This document shows, in pieces, positions 43,560 through 55,596 of a DNA stretch of 64,000 bases. Both the position numbers and the translations under genes were made by a program. Below the pieces are notes generated by a model. It did no database searches and had not been told where the DNA came from. It saw only the letters and a program-made list of their open reading frames with translations. The stretch is from Deinandra increscens subsp. villosa. Its lineage: Eukaryota > Streptophyta > Magnoliopsida > Asterales > Asteraceae. The DNA lies in contig JBCNJP010000025.1 in assembly GCA_039602395.1 (NCBI GenBank), positions 53,170,555 through 53,234,554 of the forward strand. The letters are read 5' to 3'. Numbering within the stretch: position 1 is the stretch's first letter; each line of letters opens with the position of its first letter.

Positions 43560-45255
43560 CTTCCTCGATCAAAACTACCTGCAAAGCCGGGGGTTAAAAA
43601 CATGTACCTTTACCGACGGTGACATTACAGCATTGTCATCGTCTGGCCTTCTTCCTTCTTCCACCGAAATCAGGCCCTTCGACAGGAGGCTTCGGTCGGA
43701 TTTCTGTTCTGAAACCTGGATTTGCTTCTCGGTTTACCCCTTTCTCCATGGGTCTGTCTTTTCATTTCACCGGTCTTCTAGCTGAGTTCTTTGAAGCCAC
43801 CGGCCTTGCTTATGCCCAAACCCTCCCCATCGTATGGAGAATCCTGGGCACCCTTGACCGTCTCAACAGGGAGTTTGATTCTCTGGTTGGGTTATCTGAA
43901 CTAGCCCTGGGTTATGAACTCAAGTCCCATGGTAGCAACCGGTTTTTGTTCAAGGCTTTGAACAAGGAGGTTCAAATGGTTCCCCGAGCTTCGTTTCACG
44001 AGGAGTGGAAGGGGAAATTTTTCTTTGTCAAGAGATCAACTATCCCAGGAGGGATGGGTATTCCGATTAGGTGGAAAGTAGATGGTAGGTTCTCACCTGC
44101 ATTAGGAATTAGGATTTTCATTTTATTATATGTTATACAAATACTGACCTTGGATTTTTCTGTTTTGTAGTGCCTAGCTTTAGTTCAATCGGCCCTGCAA
44201 ATCCAGGGGCATATGAGAGATTTGAGACATTCCTGAGCATCACCGAGGAGGATCGAGAGTTCAAGGCTGATCCCCATCAAGCTGCTTCCTTCACTTCCCA
44301 TAGCATATCGAGTTGTAAGTATCCTGATACCCTGCATCTTGTCCCTTGGATTTTGCTGATTTCTTATGTTTCTGTTCTTCAGCTGCTGCTACTCCCATCA
44401 ATCTCGAGGACGTTGATCTGGACGCTTTCCTGTTGGGTGGATCTGAACAGGACATCCAGGTCTTGGCCCCAGTAAAGGCTGAGCCCATGTCTGCCCCCAA
44501 GGCTCCTTCTTCAAGGGCCTCTGGCACAAAGCGTAAGACCAGGGCTACCGCTACTGCTCCTTCCCTGCTACCTCTGGAAAATATGGATGCTGCCGAGCTG
44601 CTCACACATGCTGAAGCTTCCTCTCGCCAAGTAAGTAAATCCTGGGTACCCCTGAATTTTCTGCATAGTTAACCCATTCAGGGTCTAAAATATTTAATTA
44701 AATTACCTTGTCTCGTAGATTGCTGGGCGATTCTTCGAGCTGGTCCGGGCTGCCGATAAGCGTACCCACGATGCTGAGTCTTCGGCCAAGAGGGAGGTCG
44801 CTGCTCTGAACAAGGAGCTGAACTTGACCAGGGCGGCGGCAAATAAAAATCTGGGGCTGGTGCAAGACCTGGAGAAGAAGGCTGTGGATGCACGGGCTTA
44901 GCATGAGGCTGCTCTGGCTGCAAAGTGTGATGAGGGCAGGCTGATAGCCCGCATTTCGCTCCTTCAGTGCAAGTTGAAGATGGCTAAGGATGCCAGGGAC
45001 CTGGGGTTCAGGAACCCCAATTGGGATGTGACCAGATGGGCAGCCAAACTGCGCGAGCTAGGTGCAACCATCCCTGTTGGGTGTGACCCTGCAGCTGACC
45101 CTGGAACCAGCAAGGGTATCCCATCCAAGGGCTCTGCCGACCATGCCATGGATATTGATCAGCCCAAGGAGGGGAATGTGCCAGCCCAGGAGCCCAAGGT
45201 AGCAGAGGAGGTGCCAGTGGAGGAAGCTAAGGAGACGACCCAGGATGCAGTCTGA
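43560..45255 (+). pseudogene. Antisense accessory gene (aORF) of Tat element D
   Basis: Lies opposite to pol, between pol and the 3' LTR. Four exons can be joined with consistent phase: first exon to 44084, 44171-44314, 44383-44630 and 44719-45255, all with GT-AG borders. The first exon encodes a block (FTPFSMGLSFHFTGLLAEFF, later EEWKGKFFFVKR) resembling the plant 'putative gypsy type transposon' domain (PF04195-like). The last encodes a coiled coil (FFELVRAADKRTHDAESSAK) and an acidic Pro/Glu-rich tail ending TTQDAV. A TAG at 44899-44901 interrupts the coiled coil, and the start is unclear (frame change near 43620-43680). Antisense ORFs of this type are known in the Tat lineage; their function is unknown. 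The leader upstream (43380-43440) may hold the promoter. Confidence 0.75.
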
Positions 45256-45966
45256 AAGTTGGGGGTCGTCTTCTTGTTTTTTTTGTGGTTCTTGTTTAAA
45301 AATAATTTTAATTTTCTGCTTGTGATGTGATGCCGGTTAATGTTTCCCGGTTTTTCATTTAAGAAAATATGCCCCACCCCTGGATTATGAATCCAGGGTT
45401 TTTGACATGCCCCCATCCTGGGGTGGCTGGAGCTTTTCCGGACCTAGGATGGGTCCTTTAATATAACTGCTTTTAGTTACATGATTGTGTTTGAAATATT
45501 TGAAAAATATTTGCTAGTGCATGGAACCATTCTAGGGTTTACCTTAGTATTCCTGGGTTACCCCCAGGATTCAGGAATCCTCGTAGCTTTAGTAGACTTG
45601 TGAATGTTCCCTGTCATATGAACATAACAATTAGAATTAACTAGCCGAAGTAGTTAATTTACTTAGGTTTTAACCGTTATGACCCTGGATTAAGTCAATG
45701 ATCCTGCGCCACTAGGTAATCTTTGAGTTATTTCTGGGGTCATGCCCGGTGCCGTACTGGCGAACTAGGGATTTCCTCTTAGTCGTACCGACTGACTAGA
45801 GCATGTCCTCGAAGTCTTAAGTTGGTACGTCAGCACCAATCTGTCTTGAAAACACGTTAATTGTTTTAAACCTTAAGGGATCTGCATATGTCCCTGGATT
45901 GGGAGGTTGCCACCAATGCTATTAACACGGATGATCCCACAATCCCAGGGTATCATACTTGGATCA
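45256..45966. other. Non-coding part of Tat element D
   Basis: No coding frame. Holds several CCTGGATT / ATCCTGGG words. Ends at the CGTGC target duplication of TR-GAG2. Confidence 0.55.
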
Positions 45967-45971
45967 CGTGC

Positions 45972-46299
45972 TGAAATTGCCTGAGCGTGTGGATCTTCTA
46001 CTTAGTCGTAATGAAATCAATGTAAACGTGTAAAACACAAAGAATAAATACGAATGACTTGTATTAACCACAGAGATGACCACAAAGTACACAGAGAAGA
46101 TATGACTCAAAAGCTTACATAATTTTATACAAGACGACATATTTATACAAGCTGAAACACGATCGGCCGAACCTCAAGTTCAGCCACAAGTTCGGAGCTG
46201 TCCGAACTCCAGGTTCGTTGGGAGTTCGGACCTCAGCAGTCTTGTGCGAATCGTCTTGTATTAGATACTTCACATGACAATCAGGACTATGTATCAACA
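45972..46299 (-). repeat. 3' LTR of TR-GAG2
   Basis: In the element's sense it begins TGTTGATACATAGTCC and ends CAATTTCA. TATA box complement at 46140-46147. The arms GTCCGAACT and AGTTCGGAC form a palindrome near 46195-46230. Confidence 0.9.
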
Positions 46300-46312
46300 A
46301 ACTCCCCCTCGG
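46300..46312 (-). other. Polypurine tract of TR-GAG2
   Basis: Minus strand CCGAGGGGGAGTT, next to the LTR. Same core (GGGGGAGTT) as TR-GAG1 and TR-GAG4. Confidence 0.85.
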
Positions 46313-46501
46313 CATGTGCAGTATCATCTCCTCTATTTAAACTTGTATCTTGTATCTTCAATCAAACTCTTCCTCGATCTTGACGATGAGTTCAATCTTG
46401 AATACTTGATATTGAATCGTGTGTAATCTCTTTATTAACAATCTTCAGAAGACTTGAAGTTGTGAAGTTCTCTTCCCACTTAGAAACCTGCCAACATAAA
46501 T

Positions 46502-46537
46502 AATCTTGGTGCAAAATGTCTCTTCGAGACTCCAAGA
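46502..46537 (-). promoter_or_regulatory. Conserved hairpin upstream of the TR-GAG2 3' LTR
   Basis: Outer stem ATCTTGG/CCAAGAT; inner stem in the element's sense GTCTC-GAA-GAGAC. The first inner pair is G-C here and T-A in TR-GAG1 and TR-GAG4. Confidence 0.75.
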
Positions 46538-47022
46538 TAGTTTGATTTTGAAAATTGATCGTGTTGATCAATCGAAAACAAACAAGAAACAAAATCTTTT
46601 TGGCTTTTAGAATATTTATATCAAAACACACCTAAAATCTTTTTGGTATTTTCTGATAAGAAAAGTAAACGTATTACAGAATCAGACACTATTTTTGTCT
46701 TTTGTGAGAAAGATCGCAACTTGGGATCATATTGGTCATAACATGCTGAACTACATTTAAATTTCAATCACTGAAGCACATAAGCCATGCCGATTGCAGA
46801 TATAATTTGTCCAACGTTAAACTCTGGCACAATCATAGTCATAACATCTGGATATGTTAAAGTATTGATTAGATTTGCGTTGACCAGTGTATCCCACACT
46901 ATCAAACATACTCAGATATGTTTTTGCTTATCACATTTTGTGATTTCATTTGTGATTTTAATCACATAATGATTATAATCATGAAATAGTCAACTGTGTT
47001 CCATGCAAAAAGAAATAAGAAC

Positions 47023-47261
47023 GTTAAATCGTCTACCTTAAGGTCGATCTTTCGATACGCAGATAAGGCCTCGGATTTAACAAAATAAGAGAATAAAACA
47101 AGTTGAAGTTGTATAACTCAACAACAATCAGGTCGGTACTTCCGTACACGCAGAGAAAGTCCGATGAGTTATATGAAACACTAAAGAAAATAAAGCAGAA
47201 CGTCAAACGAACAACGATCAGGTCGGTCTTTCGACACGCAGAGAAAGTCCGATCATTTGAC
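47023..47261 (-). promoter_or_regulatory. Three GNRA-capped hairpins in the 3' region of TR-GAG2
   Basis: Same order and sizes as in TR-GAG1: 47202-47261 (inner GTC-GAAA-GAC in sense), 47111-47174 (inner GTAC-GGAA-GTAC) and 47023-47081 (inner ATC-GAAA-GAT). Against TR-GAG1 the first inner stem changes A-T to G-C on both sides, the second loop changes GGGA to GGAA and stays GNRA, and outer stems change C-G to T-G and T-G to T-A, all keeping pairing. Confidence 0.8.
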
Positions 47262-47900
47262 AAAATAAAGAAAATCAAACAAGTTTAAATCTTTGCAAAA
47301 TGAACACATGTATACACAGTGACTTCTCATTTTATTTTTCACATATCCTTTTCTTGATATATCATGAGATATGCATCAAGATGTTGTCCACTAGGTCAAG
47401 CATCAGATTTAGTGTATATCACATTTGTATACTTTCTGATTTGCCGAGCCTACCTTACACATCGATCAAATGGTCTTATGGCTTTTTCACTTACTTTATC
47501 CATGAGCCAGATAATATTAGCCAATGTACCATCATTTCCCAAACATGTCGGATACAATTCCTTTTTTATCACTGTTTTTGGCTTTTTGCAGTTTTCAATG
47601 TTTTTGTCTTTTACAAATTTCTCCCCCTAACAATGACAACTCTATTTATAGATTTTCATTTTTACTATTTGAAAAACAACACACTATTTTTCTATTTTTG
47701 CAAAAACAAACTCCCCCTCAGAATGAGACGAAGTGAAAAACAAGAAATATTGATCAACTAACACGAATACTAGTAGTTTAGCATTTTGAAAAACCAAATT
47801 GATTTTGAAAGTCAATTAGTTAGAACAGATATTTCACAATCAGTAATTTCCCAATCACCGAAAGGTCTTCCTGAAATACCTGCTGACACCAAATAAATCA

Positions 47901-50900
47901 TTAGTCGCTCTGGGATCGACCTGATTCAACATCGTCGGATCGCCCGGTGTCTTCCACAAAGTCATCCATCGTTGGCCTCGGAAACAACTTTAAGTTTCCA
48001 AATTTTTAAAAATGTTAATTTTTGATCGGAACCTAAATCAGATTCAACCGACGTACTCGGTTTAGACCAAGACGATTTACGAGTTGACTTAATCTTTGGA
48101 GACCAAGGTTCATCAAAATTTGACCTTTGTTATCCACATATTTAGCAGTTTTGTGGATATATGCAGTCGTCGGACAATCAGCAGCGAGATGTCCCGGTTG
48201 ACGACATACATAACAAAGTCTTTCTCTAAAATTGTTTGAAAATTGTTTTGATTTTTGAGAATCAGATGAATGTTCAGAATGAAAGTTATCAAAGAAACCA
48301 TCAGAAGAATCATACCTAGGAGATGGACTCCTTGAATATGAAGATCTTCCAGAATAATAAGAAAATTCCTTCTGAGATGGTGATTTCTTTGCAACTTTTG
48401 CTTTAGGAACCTTCTCAGCCTTCATTGGTTTCTTAGCTTGAACCGGTGCTTCTTTCACTTCATAACCCAAACCTTTATGTTTGAATCCTCGAGTCTTTGA
48501 AAAATTGGATGAAGACCCCGAAGCAACTCTGGACTTAGCATCACTAGTGAATTTATCTTTAATATCTTTCAGCTTGTTCTTCTCAATCAACTCTGTTGCT
48601 TCTTCGGTTGCAGATGAAGAACTCGAAGCAACCTTATCAAAAACTTTTTCATTCTCTAACAAAACAGATTTTGAAACAAATTTTGGAGCTTCACCTAAAG
48701 GTTTCTCCTTCTTTTTAGACTTGGACATGTTCTTCTTGGGCGGAGTAGCAAACATTGAATAGTCATGTAATTCATTGTTTGGATCAATCTTAGCAGAAGT
48801 AACTTCAATAAAATCCACTAGTTGAGGTACCAAGTGAATATGTTCTTCCTTAGACTTCTCCGAACTCTGATCCTGCTTGTATAAGAAATTTAGCAATGTC
48901 GGCGACAAATTGTAATTCTTAACTTGTCTTTTCAACTCCAAAATCTCCAATTTCAAGTCATTAATTTTCTGTTGACCTTCAAACACCTCTTGTTGTGACT
49001 TGATGAATTTTGCATTGAGATCATCATACTCATAAGTTTGTAACTTCCGGATCTCACATTCAGCATATAATTCTTCAAGTACATTTTCTCTCTTTTGCTT
49101 GTAGATCTCAACATCTTTTGTTAACACTTCATTCTTGTCTCTGTAAAGAACATTTTCATCTTGAAGCATAGAGATCTTATTTTGAAACTTCTCAACGGTA
49201 ACAACAGTTTTTGCAATAAGAGCAGTAGCCTCTTCATATTTTTGCTGAACCGGATAACTCTTCGCAAATAGATTTTCAAGGTCTTGAGCTGCATCTAAAG
49301 CTTCAGCTTTAGCCTTCGCACACTCTACAGCCAATTGAGCATTTTCATTCAAAACATCGTCATGAACATGAACTAATGCATAATACTTCTTTTGAAAATC
49401 TTCCACCTCTTTCTTGAGCACCACAATTTCTTCAGTTGATAGTTGACATCTTTGTTCAAAACCTGCAACATGCTGAAGCAATCTTTTACATTTAAGACAT
49501 TCAAACTCGTCAACCTTTGAACTTGTAGAAACTTTAGGTAATTCTTCTTGAACTAAAGATACACTTGAAGAAGAATCAGACTCAGTTAAAAAGCTATCAT
49601 CATTCCAAGCAAGTTCATTTGAATGCACAAATGTATCAGTCCAATCATGAGCAAGAGTAGCAGATTTCTTCTCAACCTTTTCAGCTTCATTTGATGGATG
49701 AAAAACTAAATGTGCATGTTGACCAGTCTTCAATTTACTATCCGCAGAACTTGGACATTCTCGAGCAAAGTGACCAATAACTGAACACTTATAACATTTC
49801 ACCTTAGACTTGTCCAAACTAATCTTTCCCTCCTGATTCAGTCTCTTCTTACCAGTTCTATTGAAAAACTTCTTTGTTCTTCGAACCAACATAGCATACT
49901 GCCAATATAGATGCATTTCCTCCAAATGATCATAATCAATCTGATCGTAATCTTCATTTGCTAACTCAACATTATTCACAGCACCAGTTATAACACCAAA
50001 GTAGGAAGATACCAACGCAGACATCAACGCATTATAATCATCAACAGTTTGAACAGACAATGCACTTTGAATCGAAGAACTTGGAATTGAAACAGGACAA
50101 CCAGCAGAAGAATAACTGGGAGTTTCAGACTTACCTACCAGAAATGATGTAGGAGGTGCAGAACTAAGAATATTAGATTTCCCAGCATTCAAAGTTGAAT
50201 CATTGTTGCCATAATACACTGCCGGATTTTGAATTTGCTCAGGAAGTGACTTGCTCACTTTTAACTCCATATCCCTAGCTTGTATTCTTTGAATCAGATC
50301 ATTAAAAGACAACTTTGGATAATCCTTATCATTAGTAATCATCATCACATAATTTTCCCACTTCTCTGGTAGAGCTTCCATGATCCTTTTCTTTCTTATC
50401 AGCTGTCATCTTTTGTGAGATTCACCAACTTCATTTCACTCATTAAATGTGCAAATCTTGCAATCAGATTTGGAATCGATTCATTTTGATAATGCTTGAA
50501 GCTATCAAATTCCTTCTTCAACACCTTTTGTCGACTTTTCTTGTACTGATCATTGCCTTCACATCTCTTTTTTAGAGCATCCCACAAACTCTTTGCGGTA
50601 TAGTTGCTTGAAAATTGATGTAGTAAATCAGTAGGCAATGCCATTGTTAAAGTGCCATAAGCCTTTTTCTCAGCTTGATATGCTTTCTTTTGTTCACCGG
50701 AAAGTTTCCTTTGAAGAATTGATTCCCCGTCCTCACCTTTAGGATATGTATATGGTTCAGAATATGATAACCACATATCGATATCATTTGCGGAAACAAA
50801 TGCTTCAAATCGTGTCACCCAACTATGATAATCTTCCAATTTGATTAATTTGGGAACTTTCTGACTTGTTCCAATTTCATTATTATAGTTAATCATCGTT

Positions 50901-50956
50901 TGCATCGTTGCCTGAACCGAATTTTGAATAGCCGCGAACGCTTGAAAATCAGACAT
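47901..50956 (-). pseudogene. Gag-like protein of TR-GAG2, frameshifted
   Basis: Starts at 50956 with MSDFQAFAAIQNSVQ and has the same plan as TR-GAG1: UBN2-like N-terminus (KVPKLIKLEDYHSWVTRFEA, LTMALPTDLLHQF, GNDQYKKSRQKVLKKEFDSF). A frameshift at about 50390-50400 follows, then ALPEKWENYVMMITNDKDYP. The first zinc knuckle is CYKCSVIGHFAREC (about 49790), then a long coiled coil (about 48900-49500) and a second knuckle, CYVCRQPGHLAADC (about 48190). A second frameshift near 48080-48120 moves the tail, whose VEDTGRS block matches the TR-GAG1 C-terminus, to a stop at 47901-47903. Two breaks in roughly 1018 codons suggest recent loss of function. Confidence 0.87.
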
Positions 50957-50974
50957 TTCGAAAAACTGGTTACT

Positions 50975-51205
50975 GTTCACTCCGAACCTCGACCGAACCT
51001 CTTCCGAACTATCTCTGAACTTAGTCCTCGCCGAACTCTCACCGAACTTGACCTTCGGACAAAAGAATAAACTCAACACTGAACTAGCTCCGAATGAGGA
51101 CCGAACTCCCACCGAACTTGCTCCGAATTCTCACCGAACCAAGAAAAGTGACCGATCTCCGTCCGAACTTGGAGTTCGGAGCGGTTACACTAAACGTGTC
51201 CGAAC
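50975..51205 (-). repeat. CCGAAC word array in the TR-GAG2 leader
   Basis: About thirteen copies of CCGAAC/CCGAAT (GTTCGG in sense), a few inverted, at irregular spacing between the primer site and the gag start. The same word builds the LTR palindrome of this element. Confidence 0.85.
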
Positions 51206-51442
51206 CTCAAACGAGACAGATTTCACTCGACGTCATTTTCTCGATTTTCAACGTTTTTTACTGAAATTTTCGATAGTAATTCAAGCAAACTTGATAGAAA
51301 CAACTCAGGAATGAATTTTTGATTAAAAGCACACTCGAAACAATCAAACGAACTCAAAAATGATTGACATTTTCGCAAAAACGTGAATTTGAACTCAAAA
51401 CTCCAAGAAACACTAATTTCGGACTAGTAGAGCAAACCAAAT

Positions 51443-51454
51443 GCTATGATACCA
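51443..51454 (-). other. Primer-binding site of TR-GAG2
   Basis: Minus strand TGGTATCATAGC, one base from the initiator-Met form, two bases after the 5' LTR. Confidence 0.8.
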
Positions 51455-51456
51455 CT

Positions 51457-51784
51457 TGAAATTGCCTGAGCATGTGGGTCTTCTACTTAGTCATAATGAA
51501 ATCAATGTAAACGTGTAAAACACAAAGAGTAAATACGAATGATTTGTATTAACCACAGAGATGACCACAAAGTACACAGAGAAGATATGACTCAGAAGCT
51601 TACTTAATTCCATACAAGACGACCTATTTATACAAGCTGAAACACGATCGGCCGAACCTCAAGTTCGGCCACAAGTTCGGAGCTGTCCGAACTCCAGGTT
51701 CGCTTGGAGTTCGGACCTCAGCAGTCTTGTGCGAATCGTCTTGTATTCGATACTTCACTTGACGATCAGGACTATGTATCAACA
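51457..51784 (-). repeat. 5' LTR of TR-GAG2
   Basis: 328 bp, the partner of 45972-46299. TATA box complement at 51625-51632. Confidence 0.9.
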
Positions 51785-51789
51785 CGTGC

Positions 51790-52277
51790 GTCTAGGGCGA
51801 AGCAAAAATTGCCACGTGCGTCCCGGGTGAGGCGTGATAGCCTATATTCGGATGGAGGATGCTTAGTCCTCAAACCTTAAGAGTGGGTTTAGGCCTTACC
51901 CAACACGGAAGTGAGATGGCCAGTCTCAAACTTAGGAGACACATACTGATTATCCTTAGCTTGGTGAATTATGAGTGCATCTTGTTCCGCGTACCTTGGA
52001 TTTTTGACCATCCTGCATTTTGGGTACCCTGAATCCTGGGATACCCTGGATTCTGAGTAACCCAACTGACGAAACATAAATCTTAGTGTATTTAGGGTAG
52101 TGAATAACAACTTTTGAAAAAGATATGACATGTGACTGATAAAAAAACAAACAAAGAAAACTAAACATGTAAAGGGATAAATGAAACAAATTAAGTGAAA
52201 GAAACTGACCTGGATTTCCAGCATGAATTTGAAAATTAAACACATACCTGGGTAACTGAATCCTAGGATAGGAAGCC
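51790..52277. other. Tat element D downstream of integrase, non-coding
   Basis: Continuation of the sequence interrupted by TR-GAG2. No coding frame that I trust. Carries GAATCCTGGGATACCCTGG-like words near 52030. Confidence 0.5.
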
Positions 52278-53215
52278 TTACATGAAATATGCCTTCAAGT
52301 GTATTGCATTCCAAGGTCGTGGTAGTAGTTCCCCTTCCATATTAGCTAGCCAATATGCCCCCTTACCAGCCTCAGAGTCAATCAGGTAGGGACCTTCCCA
52401 TTTAGGAGCCAACTTTCCATCCCCTGGATTTGTTGTGTTCTGAAATGCCTTTCTAAGGACTAGATCTCCCACTTTAAACCTTCTGATCCTCACATGCTTG
52501 TTGTAAGTCTTAGAAATTCTTTGTTGAAACGCTGCCATCCTCCAAGCCGCTTGGTCTCTCAGTTCATCCAGGGTATCTAAGTCTTCAACCAGGGACTGAT
52601 CATTCAAATCCTGGGTCTGACCACTGACCCTGAATGTTGGGACCACCATTTATGTTGGGATAACTGCTTCAGTACCAAAGACCAAGGAAAATGGGGTTTG
52701 GCCTGTGGCGTTCTTGGATGTGGTCCTATCTGCCCATAATGCTAGGGGTAGCTCTTCTGCCCAATTTCCCTTCTTCTCTTTCAACCTCTTCTTTAAGTTG
52801 TTTATTATAATCTTTTTCCTTGATTCAGCCTGGCCATTAGCCTGAGGATGCACTGGTGTCGATGTTATCATCTTTATGCCCCAGGATTCACAGAATCCTG
52901 TGGTTCTGCTTCCGATAAATTGGGACCCGTTATCACAAACAATCTCGGATGGTACCCCAAATCTTGTCAGAATGTTTCTTTTAATAAAGGATATGACTTC
53001 TTTCTCCCTGACTTAAACGTATGCCTCAGCTTCAATCCTATTTGAGAAATAATCTGTCATAGCTAGCATGAATACCTTTCCTCCAGGGGCCTTGGGTAAT
53101 TTTCCAACAATATCCATCCCCCACTTCATGAAGGGCCAGGATGCTGGAATAGGGGTACAACGGTTCTGCAGGCTGGTGAGGGACATTGGCGTGTCTTTGA
53201 CAAGCGTCACATTTC
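52278..53215 (-). pseudogene. Tat integrase core and C-terminus, broken
   Basis: From about 53170 leftwards: WGMDIVGKLPKAPGGKVFML (first catalytic Asp), then VPSEIVCDNGSQF (second Asp, about 52935) and HPQANGQAESRKK (Glu, about 52840), followed by RFKVGDLVLRKAFQ and LAPKWEGPYLI of the C-terminal domain. Frame changes near 53195 and 53010 and a stop at about 52650 separate the parts. The D, D and E motifs are all present, but the protein cannot be made in one piece. Confidence 0.85.
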
Positions 53216-54030
53216 TGGGAGAAATCCTGGGAATCCTTCCTCATGGTAGGCCAATAATACCCTGTTCTAAGAATCTTGGACATTAAGGACCTGCCCCCAG
53301 TATGGTTTCCACAATCACCCTCGTGGATATCCTTGAGTACTTCTTGGGCCTCATCCTTCTCCAAGCACCTCAGATATGCACCTCCAAAAGATTTTCTATA
53401 CAATATGCTCTTAATAATCACGTACCTGGCTATTATTATTCTGAATGCACGAGCGTCCTTCTCGTTCCCTGGAATAGTACCATCCTGCAAATACTGAATA
53501 ATTGGTCTGGTCCAGGATTCCTTCTGGGTTGAAGAATCCTGGGTACTGGATACCAGGATTTTATCTGCTGTACCAGAATCCTGGGTATCTGTACCTTGGT
53601 CTGTAGCTGGTGTTAGTATATGAATTATAGGAATATGAGTGTCTTCAAGTGCCTTGAATGCTGAGCCTAGGTTCGCCAATGCATCTGCTTCAGCATTCTC
53701 CTCCCTTGGAATTTGTTGAATATTAAAATTTTGAAAATCCTGGGACATTCTTTTTACCACCTCCAAGTACTTGATTAGTTTCTCTCCTTTAGTTGCGTAG
53801 GACCCATTAAAATGGTTAGCTAAAAGAAGAGAATCAACATATACCTGGATGTGTTGAATTCCCAAGTGTAATGCTAAGTGTAACCCAGCAATTAGGGCCT
53901 CATACTCAGCTTCATTGTTATTTGCTTGGAATCCACATCTAACAGCCTGGGGTATCATGTCCCCCTGTGGCGATTTCAGTATGATTCCTAGGCCTGTTCC
54001 CTTGATATTTGATGCTCTATCAGTGAACAA
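53038..54030 (-). pseudogene. Tat archaeal-type RNase H and integrase zinc region
   Basis: From LFTDRASNIKGTGLGIILKS (54028) through NNEAEYEALIAGLHLALHLG, HIQVYVDSLLLANHFNG and ENAEADALANLGSA: the second RNase H found in Tat elements. The first Asp (FTDRAS), Glu (EAEYEAL), Asp (VDSLL) and last Asp (ADALA) are visible. The frame then crosses a linker, rich in CCAGGATTC words at the DNA level, to the integrase zinc-binding region ending KCDACQRHANVPHQPAEPL. Out of frame beyond about 53195. Confidence 0.82.
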
Positions 54031-54063
54031 AGTCCAGCACCCTGAAATTTCTTCCTGCTGAAG

Positions 54064-54534
54064 CTATTGGAATTCATGGTCTGCCTCTTGTTGTATGTCA
54101 GTACTGAAATCAGCCACAAAATCAGCTAGAGCCTGGGATTTTATAGCTGTTCTGGCCTCGTAGATCAGATCATATGCACTCAGCTTCACCGACCACTTAG
54201 CCATTCGACCTGACATTTCTGTTTTTCTCAAAACAGACTTTATAGAGTAGTTAGTTCTAACATGAAGTGTATGAGTTTCAAAATAGTGTCTAAGTTTAGT
54301 AGATGCCATACTTAGGGCTAATATAAGTTTTTCAAGGTGTGAGTACCTGGATTCAGCATCAAGTAAACTTTTACTTACGGAATACACAGGGTGTTGCTGA
54401 CCTTCTGCATCCTTGGTCAGGACTGCGCTTACCGTATTTCTGGAAACTGCTAAGTATAGGGACAAGGGCTCCCTTGGATTAGGCTTCATCAATAAGGGTG
54501 TCGTGGATAAATATACCTTCAAATCCTGGAACAC
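54064..54534 (-). pseudogene. Tat RT-linked RNase H
   Basis: VFQDLKVYLSTTPLLMKPNP, LYLAVSRNTVSAVLTKD, HPVYSVSKSLLDAESRYSHL and EKLILALSMASTKLRHYFET form the usual connection and RNase H-like domain behind gypsy reverse transcriptase. It continues into the second RNase H after a stop at 54064. Separated from reverse transcriptase by a stop and a short break at 54535-54573. Confidence 0.8.
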
Positions 54535-54573
54535 CTTCGCGTGCTCTTATTTCCATTCGAACTTCTTGTTCTT

Positions 54574-55480
54574 CTACAGGATGTCATAGAACTCCCTGCA
54601 TCTTTCCGAGGATTTTGATATAAATCTATTCAGGGCAGCAATTCTACCTGTAAGCCTTTGAACATCCTTGGTGTTGGATGGTGATTGTAGGTTGGCGATC
54701 GCCCTGATCTGCTCTGGACTTGCCTCTATACCTCTCTTGGTTACCATGTATCCCATGAATTTTCCTGCTCCGACCCCGAAATGACACTTCTCTAGATTCA
54801 GCTTCATGTTGTATTTTTCCAGGATGTCAAAGGAATCCTTAACGTCCTGGACATGATCATCGACGACCCTGGATTTCACCACCATGTCATCGATATACAC
54901 TTCCATCGTGTCCCCCAGTTTTTCTTTGAACATCATGTTGACCAATCTCTGATATGTTGCCCCTGCATTTTTTAGTCCAAAGGGCATAACTATATAGTAA
55001 TATATACCTATTGGTGTTATGAATGCCGTATCTTCTTGATCCTGGGGCTCCATCTGAATCTGCTGAAATCCTGAGGTGGCATCCATGAAAGTCAACATTT
55101 CATGGCCTGCCGTTGCGTCAACCATGGAATCTATGTGTGGCAGTGGGAATGGATCTTTTAGGCATGCACGGTTCAGGTCCGTGTAATCTACGCATACCCT
55201 CCATTTACCATTTTTCTTTCCTACTACCACCACGTTGGCTAACCACCTGGGAAACTTTACTTCTCTGATCATCTTTGCTTTTAATAGTCTATCCACCTCG
55301 TTCTGGATTATGACGTTCTTTTCTGGTGCAAATTTTCTCCTCTTTTGGTGTATGGGCCTGAAAGAGTTATCAATCCCAAGTTTATGTGTAATAACGGATT
55401 TAGAAATACCTGTCATGTCGTCGTGGGACCATGCAAAGGTTGACATCCTGGTCCTGAGTAGGTGTACTAATTGTTCCCTC
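54574..55480 (-). pseudogene. Tat reverse transcriptase
   Basis: A 290-codon open stretch. FRPIHQKRRKFAPEKNVIIQ opens the fingers; WRVCVDYTDLNRACLKDPFP, FMDATSGFQQIQMEPQDQED and MPFGLKNAGATYQRLVNMMF follow; YIDDMVVKSR holds the catalytic pair (about 54890). The thumb ends NRFISKSSERCREFYDIL. More complete than the copy in element C and very similar to it. Stops on both sides cut it from protease and RNase H. Confidence 0.88.
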
Positions 55481-55596
55481 TATTGGCCCTAGAATATTTG
55501 TTCCAATATAGACTTTCTTCCCTGGATTTAAGGGATCCAATTCAATAGCCTTGACGTCTTGCTCCCTTGCTTCCAGGGCTTCCTGGGCCTTTTTCT

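Larger units (their letters stand above)
45972..51784 (-). mobile_element. TR-GAG2: gag-only Copia-type element, complete
   Basis: 5813 bp, flanked by a perfect target duplication CGTGC (45967-45971 and 51785-51789). LTRs are 45972-46299 and 51457-51784, 328 bp each and differing at roughly 14-15 positions, so it is older than TR-GAG1. The primer site reads TGGTATCATAGC (minus, 51443-51454) and the polypurine tract is the complement of 46300-46312. The only protein signal is gag. It interrupts the non-coding 3' part of Tat element D. Confidence 0.92.
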
